Below, piece after piece: positions 16,301 to 21,617 of a stretch of DNA of 21,617 bases. The notes under the pieces are model-generated. The model saw only the letters and a program-made list of their open reading frames with translations, was not told the origin of the DNA and did no database searches. The position numbers and the translations under genes are program-made. The number at the start of each line of letters is the position of its first letter. Within the stretch, counting starts at the first letter, position 1. This DNA comes from a bacterium (lineage in GTDB: Bacteria > UBP14 > UBA6098 > JAFGQG01): positions 1-21,617 of the forward strand of contig JAFGGQ010000086.1 in the NCBI GenBank assembly GCA_016930435.1. The letters run 5' to 3'.

Positions 16301-17656
16301 TGTCTCCGAACCGTGGCCCGAGTAGTTCACTATCATCCGTCCATTGTTTACCGCATTCATCACCTGGATGCCGGTTCCCCCGGAGTGAGCCCAGATCGAA
16401 TCACATTGAAAACCCCTGGGGCCGTACCAGGTCTGAATAGCATAGCGATGGGTGGCCTCCGCCAGATCCCAGTACCAGCTATCATCCGAAGCCGGGAAAC
16501 ATGCCTTATCCATCCAGGCAAAACTGCTGTATTCCCTTTTTTCATAAGTTACTATACGCCCGACCATTTCACTTACCTGAGTGGTATTGGTCAAGGATAA
16601 ACGCCCTACCATAAGGTCCGGAAGATAATCGCTGACATCCATCAGGGAGAAGGGCAGATCACTGGCCGATCCGGATTCCTCCCCCGAGAAAGTGGGGATT
16701 TGACCTACATCACCGACTAAAAGAACAAAATCGGGCGGCACCAGCCCGGAATCATACTGGTTCTGGATATAGTTACGAACACCGTTAGCCGTACCCCCTA
16801 ACTCTGCATCGGTCTTGAAATCTACCTTAAAACCCTTACGCATCTTCCAGTGAACCAGATCGGAAAGCTGAGAGGCAAAACCGGATTCATATACTATTAT
16901 CATTCCGATATCCAGAGCAGGCACCCAATCCGGACTGAAATACGCGCCGGGATTTAATAGCAATCCGGAGAACATCTCCTCAAAATAAGCGGAATAATAG
17001 CGCGTTTTCATTTCCCTGGTTAACTGATAATCAGACCCGCTTAAATTAATATTGAAATTCAGGCTTTTAACCACTTTTAAATTATTCTCAGCTGGATTAT
17101 AATCTACCGGGCGAATCTCAATTAGGAGAATGTGATAGCCTCGGGCTACAGCATTATCAATGATCACCACCGGTTCCGCAAACAGATAGGAATGTCCATC
17201 GTAAAATTGCTGGTCAATAATGAAGGGATTTTTCTGGTTCGGCAATTTGATCTGAGGTTGCTGAAGAGGATAAACGGGTTCTTCTATTCCCAGTTCCTGT
17301 CCCGGATACTCGTCATATTGATAATCTGTGATCTGGAGATAGGGGGTTGCCCCAAAGGGAATCTGGACCATTGCCCGGATCACCGGAAGCTGAGGTTTGC
17401 CAATTTCAGATGAATACTGACCGGTTGCAGTGACCAGCTGGGTGAAATTCCCTGCTTCAGTTTCAACAGTGTTTATCTCAAAATCAGTCCCCGAGTATTC
17501 CAGGGTGACTTTAAAATAATCACTATCAAGCAAATTCAAAGCGGGAACTGAACCTAAATCCAAGGCTAATACCGAAAAGAAATTAACCAGGATGATAAAA
17601 ACTGCCAATATCCCTGCAGTTTTAAGTTTTGGTTTTATAGATGAAGCTTTTAACAT
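13322..17656 (-). CDS. Secreted gingipain-like C25 cysteine peptidase, multidomain, with FlgD-like sorting tail
   Basis: A 1444-residue exported protein. The signal peptide is residues 1-31 (hydrophobic 14-31). A C25 propeptide-like region (about 45-248, with QLPVIRAMVQIPFG) precedes the caspase-fold peptidase at about 249-577. The catalytic dyad is visible: His448 in NYSGHGSETSW and Cys481 in ISNACLTG. The domain ends with ILGDPSVALWF, as in gingipains. Then come an Ig-like domain (578-670), two CARDB-like domains (about 676-905) each opening with an acidic DxDGxxxxGE stretch, a jelly-roll adhesion module (about 913-1055, GGIGGWTSSGWQ), a linker domain (1063-1160), a second jelly-roll (1163-1340) and a FlgD-like tail (1352-1444: IPNPFN, WDGKQEDG, SGIYF). 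It probably acts outside the cell or on its surface in protein degradation. Confidence 0.9.
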   Translation of the reverse strand: MLKASSIKPKLKTAGILAVFIILVNFFSVLALDLGSVPALNLLDSDYFKVTLEYSGTDFEINTVETEAGNFTQLVTATGQYSSEIGKPQLPVIRAMVQIPFGATPYLQITDYQYDEYPGQELGIEEPVYPLQQPQIKLPNQKNPFIIDQQFYDGHSYLFAEPVVIIDNAVARGYHILLIEIRPVDYNPAENNLKVVKSLNFNINLSGSDYQLTREMKTRYYSAYFEEMFSGLLLNPGAYFSPDWVPALDIGMIIVYESGFASQLSDLVHWKMRKGFKVDFKTDAELGGTANGVRNYIQNQYDSGLVPPDFVLLVGDVGQIPTFSGEESGSASDLPFSLMDVSDYLPDLMVGRLSLTNTTQVSEMVGRIVTYEKREYSSFAWMDKACFPASDDSWYWDLAEATHRYAIQTWYGPRGFQCDSIWAHSGGTGIQVMNAVNNGRMIVNYSGHGSETSWAGPSVSQAMVQAASNNNMYPFVISNACLTGKFSRDECFGETWIRQDNGGALAFFGASNNSYWDEDDVLERRMYDDVFEDEYYLIGGMAQRGLYGVYLTYPSNAEYYYDMYNILGDPSVALWFRQPMAMNVTHPDITLPGASNISATVTSGGSPLQNALVCITNDGSIHKAGYTNSSGSVSLAISDATMGDTLFITVTAYNKIPYFGTIIVSGNQPYLVYSSSTVNDDEPGESSGDNDGIIDIGETIEMQITLRNNGSVDALSVTGILSTTDPYITITDGLNSFGNIPAGTNKASLTPYIFRVNVDCPDNHVVPLVLQATDSEDSTWNIDFQVTVRAPVLDFLSYELLDTPPGGDGDGFPEPGEICDLNISIINNGGETARSITGILSDITDPYITVTTSSASYGNLIPSASSISSHSYTFSINTSCPSPHISHFSLDFSTAIGFTDSDTFSILIGEGGMSDDIEGGIGGWTSSGWQRTQFRSNTPGNSWYCGDEITHLYPDLSELDLTSSSVILPANSILSFWHFYSTEAGFDSGFVQINSGSGWTTVEGFTGLSKKWLYRAYDLSSLTAGSEIQVRFKMKSDNYVHGEGWYIDDFYIGPEHNGYLGAGTVYPLAGSDTTGFNFSVNYISHNGYAPTTKNIVLDGAAYPLSTTDYDYTDGSAFTFSSSMPNGVHNYYFEFTANGQVIRFPRTGYLTGPYVDNSLHFLNVGSSSSGITTGGPWNDWEWGIPTYGPSGVPFGSNVWATKLASAYRDSSRSKLILPSIDLTEAAWAFLKIAHWYRFQTPNSYGYHDGGNIKISVDGGDPVFLYPQEYYDVIMSQYNRYIPWELSYADVGNGNFWHFSTFDLRPYVGHNVQIFFNFGSSSVNVEAGWYISNIYIIGSEATGIQLVSPEPKIPSTLTISQNIPNPFNSQTIIKYALPEKGPVNISLFDILGNKITTLADGVCEPGEYETRWDGKQEDGQLAPSGIYFCRISHGSRFSTISMLLIR

Positions 17657-17840
17657 ATCCAGCTTACTCCCAGTTTGTTAATGATGATAGCGGCATAAAT
17701 ACTTGCCAAACCGACCTTACGTTTAATAATTTACGGTTCATATACAAATTTATTGCAGTAATATTACAAAATCCATATATCTTTTTTGTTATCTATCAAA
17801 TTAAAAGACATTTTCGGAAAATAAAGATAATTCTCTATTT

Positions 17841-18236
17841 TTACAAATGGTACTCGTTATAAAAGCACTTTATTTCATTTTCGATATCACTGAATTTTAT
17901 ACAATGGCTGGGGCAGCCTTTACGAGAACAAATTTCCCCCATTCCAGGAGCCCGAAGGAGGGAGAGTGTAACCATGGGAGCTCCGCAAATAGAACAGAAA
18001 CTTGTTGAATTAAGTGGCTTTCCGCAATGAGGGCAAAAAAAGGTAACCAGTTCACCAAAAGGAGCTTCGGTATGATCGATCTTTTCAATATCGCCATAAA
18101 CGGAGCTCAGAAATACTTTCCCCCTCTTTGTCTCATAAAGCCCATCGAGAACAATACTCGGTCTGTTGCTGACTTTGACCCTATCATCCATCAAGGAATT
18201 ACTGCAATGGGGGCATTTTACTTCAAGTTCTATCAT
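17841..18236 (-). CDS. Small cysteine-rich zinc-ribbon protein of unknown function
   Basis: The 131-residue protein carries ten cysteines: CxxC at 8-11 and 68-71, CxxC at 81-84, then Cys103, Cys108, Cys112 and Cys124. Pairing 8/11 with 68/71 or 81/84 with 103/108 would give two zinc ribbons. There is no signal peptide or membrane helix, so it is likely cytoplasmic. AGGA lies nine bases before the ATG. It follows the aldolase gene by 54 bp on the same strand, with no terminator seen between, which suggests co-expression. I do not recognise a named family, and no catalytic motif is visible. A metal-binding or regulatory part is inferred only. Confidence 0.72.
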   Translation of the reverse strand: MIELEVKCPHCSNSLMDDRVKVSNRPSIVLDGLYETKRGKVFLSSVYGDIEKIDHTEAPFGELVTFFCPHCGKPLNSTSFCSICGAPMVTLSLLRAPGMGEICSRKGCPSHCIKFSDIENEIKCFYNEYHL

Positions 18237-18290
18237 CTGCGCGGTCCTTTACTGGTAATATTTTCGGTATAAATAGCATCATTTTAAAAA

Positions 18291-19370
18291 CTAATCACGA
18301 AGACGTTCAAACAATAAGGAAGCGCTTCCTTGTGCCCGAAAGCTCTTAATGAAATCCAAAGCGGAGTGGTATGCTGATTCTTGAATTTGCTTTACATTAC
18401 TGGAAGGTATATTATCGATTTGCTCCTTAAAAACCTTTGTTGCCTTTTTGATCGGCTGTCCGTTTTCCTGAACCCACTTATTAATGTCTTTCATGAGGTT
18501 CTCGGGCAGGCCTTGATGAGCAATATTTTGCCAGTTGGTACCAACATTCCCTTTTCGAATACCATAATCCGCAAAAGACCCGATCAAATGTAGAGGGGTT
18601 CCGGTTATGCCATGTTGGGCAATAGAGACCCCGTAAGGTTTAATCGCATCATATATCTGTCCGGTACGCTCAAGATCAATGTGAACTTCTTCTTCAGGAT
18701 CATAATTGCCATGTTTGGAGCCATTACTGATGGCCAGCAGATTCATGTTTACTCCATTTTTCTTCAGAGTGGAGATATATTCAAGAGCTTCTTCTACGGT
18801 AGTCAGTTTGCCCTGGCTGCCGGCAATTTCACCAACTTCTACTTCAAGCCCGAGGCCAGCTTTTAGGATAGGGGGCACTAATTTCAAGGTGATTTCAATA
18901 TTATCCGGTAGTTCATTATGAGAAGCGTCAATAGCAAAGGAGGAAAATCCCGCTTCAAGTTGCGCCTGGATCAATTCCTGTGCCTCCCTCAACTGGTTTT
19001 CAGAAGTGTCCTTAACGCTGATATGATCGGCATGTATAAAGAACGGGACGGTGTAATCCATGCTCTCGCCGTATTCAATCAACATCTCCACGAACTGCCT
19101 GGGAGTTTGACCGGTATAACCTCCGGTGATTCCCCCCTCTGATTTTGCCAATTCAAATCCTAAAATAGCGTCCAATTCCTGAGCGGCCTTCATGATTCCT
19201 GGTACTACATGCTTTATCCGAATGTTGCATGCCATGAATATTAACCTGTCCTCTAGAAAACGCGAAAAAATATCAGCGCTGTTAAGCACGCACAATTTAC
19301 TTTTTGAACCCAAAACTTTTCGGACATTCTCCGGTCTTTTCTCAAGGAATGTATCAATCTTTGTGGTCAT
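18291..19370 (-). CDS. fba: Class II fructose-bisphosphate aldolase family protein
   Basis: Zinc-dependent aldolase, most likely splitting fructose-1,6-bisphosphate or a related ketose bisphosphate such as tagatose-1,6-bisphosphate. The 359-residue length fits the type A branch. HADH at 113-116 gives the catalytic Asp115 and zinc ligand His116. The GLEVEVGEIAG stretch (174-184) supplies the acidic zinc/metal region, SKHG gives His220 and AQHG His253, the other expected zinc ligands. SEGGITGGYTGQTP (77-90) is part of the active-site region. An excellent Shine-Dalgarno GGAGG lies five bases before the ATG. It is divergent from the microcompartment shell gene and ahead of the zinc-ribbon gene. 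Sequence alone does not decide between fructose and other substrates. Confidence 0.85.
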   Translation of the reverse strand: MTTKIDTFLEKRPENVRKVLGSKSKLCVLNSADIFSRFLEDRLIFMACNIRIKHVVPGIMKAAQELDAILGFELAKSEGGITGGYTGQTPRQFVEMLIEYGESMDYTVPFFIHADHISVKDTSENQLREAQELIQAQLEAGFSSFAIDASHNELPDNIEITLKLVPPILKAGLGLEVEVGEIAGSQGKLTTVEEALEYISTLKKNGVNMNLLAISNGSKHGNYDPEEEVHIDLERTGQIYDAIKPYGVSIAQHGITGTPLHLIGSFADYGIRKGNVGTNWQNIAHQGLPENLMKDINKWVQENGQPIKKATKVFKEQIDNIPSSNVKQIQESAYHSALDFIKSFRAQGSASLLFERLRD

Positions 19371-19633
19371 TTGTCCTCCGGGTAAATATTAGAAGTTTAT
19401 TTTTATCCTTCCTATTTCTATATTTGGCACTTTAGGTATTATTAGCAATTTACATATTAAAATAGTAAAATAAACGAGTCTTGCAACTTTTTTTTGCAGC
19501 TTAACTAACATTCAGGAACAATCAATACAGATCACTTTTTAATCCAGTATTATGCCTTTAATTTATCTTGACTTTTTTAAAAATCCACATTAATTATGCA
19601 GAAAAGATGGAATTTAGTAAAAAAGGGGCAAAT
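19371..19633. promoter_or_regulatory. Divergent control region between aldolase and shell-protein genes
   Basis: A 263-bp AT-rich gap separating two head-to-head genes and presumably holding both promoters. It contains the aldolase ribosome site, a small hairpin (TGCAA, loop of eight, TTGCA, near 19482-19500) and a TTGACT promoter candidate for the shell gene. I see no clear operator, riboswitch or small gene. Confidence 0.5.
19568..19594 (+). promoter_or_regulatory. Weak promoter candidate for the BMC shell gene
   Basis: TTGACT (19568-19573) is followed after 15 bases by ATTAAT (19589-19594, four of six matches). It would begin transcription about 30 bases before the chosen start codon. The short spacing keeps confidence low. 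The reading frame of the shell gene is open back to this TTG, but this stretch is better explained as promoter than as coding. Confidence 0.3.
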
Positions 19634-20194
19634 ATGATACAAGCTTTGGGTATGATAGAGACTGTCGGTTTTATTGGTTGTGTAGAGGCGGCGGACGCCG
19701 CCGTTAAAGCGGCAAAAGTTGAGCTTATCGACTACGAATATTCCTCGGGAGGCATGGTTATTGTTAAATTTTTAGGGGCAGTTGGAGCGGTAAAGGCTGC
19801 AGTTGAAGCTGGTGCTGCTGCAGCTGATAAGATTGGTGAGTTAGTAGCAGCCCACGTCATTCCTCGGCCAGGGGATGATATTGCGATGGAGATTTTTCCT
19901 CCCAAGAAAAAAATGAAGGTCGATACATCGGAACCGGATGATAATTTTAGGGTTGCGGCCAAACCAAGGATAGCTCCTAAGTCCAAACCAGCTGGAAGAC
20001 CAAAAGTATCAAAATCCGAAAAAGAAAAAGAGCTGTTAAAAAAGGTTAACAGTGAAGGCATGGACAACCTTGAAGCTTATGAACTAAGGTTTCTGGCTCG
20101 TCGTATTGACAGTTTTCCACTCCCTAAATCGGAAATAAGATTGGCGGGGAAAAAGAGACTGTTGAATGCATTTAAAAAGGTTAAATTCAGTTAA
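19634..20194 (+). CDS. BMC-H microcompartment shell protein with basic helical C-terminal tail
   Basis: Hexamer-forming shell protein of the PduA/EutM/CcmK type (Pfam BMC). From the ATG at 19634 (AAGGGGC upstream) it has 186 residues; the BMC domain (1-88) opens with the classic MIQALGMIETVGF, keeps the edge lysine Lys25 (AAVKAA), a pore loop YSSGG (36-40), GAVGAVKAAVEAG (48-60) and the VIPRP end with Arg78. Family members usually stop there. Here about 98 residues follow: a Lys/Pro-rich linker (91-128) with the AT-hook-like core PAGRPK (119-124) and a helical module (about 129-183, NLEAYELRFLARR..PLPKSEIRL..KKRLLNAF) resembling a SAP or Rho-N fold. EutK also joins a BMC domain to a nucleic-acid-binding-like tail. 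No other shell or cargo gene is in the window. Confidence 0.9.
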   Translation: MIQALGMIETVGFIGCVEAADAAVKAAKVELIDYEYSSGGMVIVKFLGAVGAVKAAVEAGAAAADKIGELVAAHVIPRPGDDIAMEIFPPKKKMKVDTSEPDDNFRVAAKPRIAPKSKPAGRPKVSKSEKEKELLKKVNSEGMDNLEAYELRFLARRIDSFPLPKSEIRLAGKKRLLNAFKKVKFS

Positions 20195-20214
20195 TTTGAT
20201 TAACCCCGTTTTTT
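20179..20214 (+). terminator. Weak rho-independent terminator candidate after the shell gene
   Basis: GGTTAA (20179-20184) pairs with TTAACC (20200-20205) and six T residues follow at 20209-20214. The left arm overlaps the last codons of the shell gene. The stem is short and AT-rich, so termination efficiency is doubtful. Confidence 0.35.
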
Positions 20215-20239
20215 CTGACCGTTTATTTTACTAATCGCC

Positions 20240-21061
20240 ATGTTAAGATTGATTAAGATACATATAATTTGCATTTTGCTTACATTTGCCCTCGGAAAAA
20301 GTTTTGCTGAATATGCTTTCGGTTTCAGATTAAAAGCATTGTTTTCTTCAGGTGAACCGGTATATATCGATAATCTTATCTTTGGTTTGGATGGTTATGC
20401 ATCCGATGGTTTAGATCCTGGTATTGATGGACTGATGCCGCCCCCACCGCCAATAGGAGGATTTTACTGGTACTTTGTCCCGGATTCAACCTCGGATGTC
20501 TTCCTGAGGACGGATATACGCAACCTGACCGGAGACGAGTTCTGGTGGCAAATCCAAACCTGGGACACCACTTCAGATTTATATTACACGGGCTGGTGTT
20601 CAGATTCTATTATCGCATATCCATGGGGAGGGGAGTTCCGGATCGGAGCAAGTTATCCACCATCTCTGCCTACTGAGTGGGTGGACATGGCATCGGAATC
20701 ACTATTGGCTTTTTCACCTGGCCAAATAATTACCATTCATCATACCGGAACCGGAGTAGATGACCCGTTACCGCTAAGTGCTTCAGGATTTGCGCTGGGA
20801 GACCCCTATCCCAATCCTTTCAATAGCTCTGTGAACATAATCTACAGGTTTACATCTGGTAACGGGAGATGCCGATTAATTATTACGGACCTCCTGGGTA
20901 ATGTGATTTTCCGTCAATTATTGCAGGCATCTACAGGTTCTAATGTTTTTATTTGGGATGGAAAAAGTTGCAACGGGGACAATGTGCCTTCCGGTATATA
21001 CGTTTTAAATTTTGAACATAAAGGAATCACTGCGTCCAGATCCGTATTATTTTTGAAATAA
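20240..21061 (+). CDS. Small secreted protein with FlgD-like C-terminal sorting domain
   Basis: The 273-residue product has a signal peptide (hydrophobic 6-19, cleavage likely after SFA at 23). Residues about 24-175 form an unrecognised extracellular domain, rich in Gly, Asp, Trp and Tyr, with a run of five prolines near 67-71 and a FWWQIQTWD patch. Residues about 186-273 are a FlgD-like sorting domain: GDPYPNPFNSS, ITDLLGNVI, WDGKSCNGDNVPSGIY, and a final Lys. The mature part probably ends up at the cell surface or outside. No Shine-Dalgarno is visible before the ATG. It lies 45 bp after the BMC gene on the same strand, but the functions look unrelated. The N-terminal domain function is unknown. 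Confidence 0.8.
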   Translation: MLRLIKIHIICILLTFALGKSFAEYAFGFRLKALFSSGEPVYIDNLIFGLDGYASDGLDPGIDGLMPPPPPIGGFYWYFVPDSTSDVFLRTDIRNLTGDEFWWQIQTWDTTSDLYYTGWCSDSIIAYPWGGEFRIGASYPPSLPTEWVDMASESLLAFSPGQIITIHHTGTGVDDPLPLSASGFALGDPYPNPFNSSVNIIYRFTSGNGRCRLIITDLLGNVIFRQLLQASTGSNVFIWDGKSCNGDNVPSGIYVLNFEHKGITASRSVLFLK

Positions 21062-21081
21062 TTTAGGATGCTTTGTATTAT
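21053..21081 (+). promoter_or_regulatory. Candidate sigma-70-type promoter for the TfoX C-terminal-domain gene
   Basis: TTGAAA (21053-21058) and TATTAT (21076-21081) each match the sigma-70 consensus at five of six positions and are separated by the ideal 17 bases. Transcription would start near 21088, leaving a very short leader before the ATG at 21102. The -35 element overlaps the end of the preceding gene. Confidence 0.5.
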
Positions 21082-21101
21082 AAACCTTAACCGGTGCTTA
21101 G

Positions 21102-21359
21102 ATGTCAAATCTATCGTTACAACCGAATATTGGCAGTACTATTGAAGAGAAATTAGTAGCAGTGGGGATTGATTCTATTGAAAAACTGCGTAAAGATGGT
21201 AGTATTGGGGCATATAATAAGCTCCAGAAATCCGGTTACCGCTGTTCTTTAAATCTGCTATTTGCGCTGGAAGGCGCAATTATGGGGATCAGGTGGCATA
21301 AACTTTCCCGTGAAAGAAAGTTGGAACTACAAAGTATTTTTGAGGATCAATCTCTTTAA
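21102..21359 (+). CDS. Stand-alone TfoX C-terminal domain protein
   Basis: The 85-residue protein matches the TfoX_C domain (the second half of the competence regulator TfoX/Sxy), a helix-hairpin-helix-like fold. The key stretches are PNIGSTIEEKLVAVGI (8-23), where the family has PNIG..L..VGI, LR.DGSIGAYNKL (29-41), SLNLLFALEGAIMG (49-62) and Trp65 with LSRERK. No N-terminal TfoX domain is present and none lies next to it, so it is a single-domain form, common in many bacteria and probably a nucleic-acid- or protein-binding module. A good promoter candidate lies upstream, yet no clear Shine-Dalgarno. Competence function should not be assumed. Confidence 0.85.
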   Translation: MSNLSLQPNIGSTIEEKLVAVGIDSIEKLRKDGSIGAYNKLQKSGYRCSLNLLFALEGAIMGIRWHKLSRERKLELQSIFEDQSL

Positions 21360-21617
21360 ACTGTTCGTCAAATATATAGCTTATATTGAACACTATCAAC
21401 TGCATTTTACGGGATTATGCCGAAAATTATGAAAAGTTGTTTAAAGAGTTTGGTTCATACGCAATTTAGTTGCATGGTATTATTTGAAATTTACCATAAC
21501 TGCCACTGGATGAATTGATGGCTGGATGAATGGATGGTTGCCTCTCCTGTATTGTTGAGTGATGATTGTTCTTGTAAAATTTAGTGAGTTTATCATTCAT
21601 CTTATTTCCATAACATC
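21360..21617. other. Right-end stretch without a convincing gene
   Basis: 258 bases to the window edge. It is AT-rich with stops in all frames at short intervals; the longest open stretch noticed is a 42-codon one on the minus strand without ribosome site or family resemblance. It holds the octamer-like repeat near 21507 and otherwise nothing recognisable. Confidence 0.5.
21507..21538 (+). repeat. Short degenerate octamer repeat, four copies
   Basis: TGGATGAA, TTGATGGC, TGGATGAA and TGGATGGT follow one another; taken as 16-mers the two halves differ at 2 of 16 positions. It lies in the gene-free right end and has no assigned function. Confidence 0.5.

Noticed and set aside
17690-17715. Sigma-54-like GG/GC pair (TTGGCAAGTATTTATGCC on the minus strand) before the C25 peptidase gene
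   Set aside because: The GG-to-GC distance is one base too long and the flanking consensus fits poorly.
19568-19633. N-terminal extension of the BMC protein from a TTG at 19568
   Set aside because: BMC-H proteins begin at the ALGMIET segment; the TTG belongs to a promoter-like TTGACT, and a purine-rich site precedes the ATG at 19634.
21462-21602. 42-codon minus-strand open frame at the right end
   Set aside because: No ribosome site, no family resemblance, and its His/Pro/Ser-rich middle merely reads the octamer repeat.

Overview
The window looks like a chromosomal segment of a free-living Gram-negative bacterium, most likely an uncultured lineage of the FCB (Fibrobacteres-Chlorobi-Bacteroidetes) group in the broad sense, such as Cloacimonadota, Marinimicrobia, KSB1 or a WOR-3-like lineage. 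This placement is inferred. It rests on three secreted proteins that end in FlgD-like or type-IX-type sorting domains (PNPFN or PNPV box, WDG motif, basic last residue), on a gingipain-type C25 peptidase, and on a bacterial microcompartment gene. Base composition is moderate and fairly even. Several genes carry good Shine-Dalgarno sites (yicC, rpoZ, the aldolase), unlike typical Bacteroidetes. I saw no tRNA, rRNA, CRISPR array, insertion sequence or phage gene.

Left part (1-7760): housekeeping. A prepilin peptidase gene enters from the left edge on the + strand and converges on a tight minus-strand block, read right to left: ruvX, mltG, yicC, gmk, rpoZ, topA, xerC, hslV. The spacings are 1-60 bp, with TAATG and ATGA stop/start overlaps, so this is probably one or two operons joining replication, RNA, nucleotide and cell-wall functions. 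The hslU gene that normally follows hslV is absent here.

Middle (7862-10190): a two-gene membrane unit on the minus strand, a TctA/COG1784-like polytopic membrane protein followed after 1 bp by a YdjM/DUF457-like membrane metal-dependent hydrolase with a large soluble insertion. It has its own TTGACA promoter candidate.

10254-17656: an envelope and secretion block on the minus strand. It holds a 1444-residue secreted multidomain C25 (gingipain-like) cysteine peptidase, an anchored protein with a zinc ribbon, one membrane helix and three tandem OB-folds, a five-helix membrane protein, and a secreted beta-propeller protein with a sorting tail.

17841-21617: the most unusual part. A class II fructose-bisphosphate-type aldolase and a small cysteine-rich zinc-ribbon protein (minus strand) face a single hexameric-type bacterial microcompartment (BMC) shell protein (+ strand). 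That shell protein carries a basic, AT-hook-like linker and a helical SAP-like tail. No other shell or encapsulated enzyme gene lies nearby. A small secreted sorting-domain protein and a stand-alone TfoX C-terminal-domain protein follow, then 258 bp without a convincing gene.
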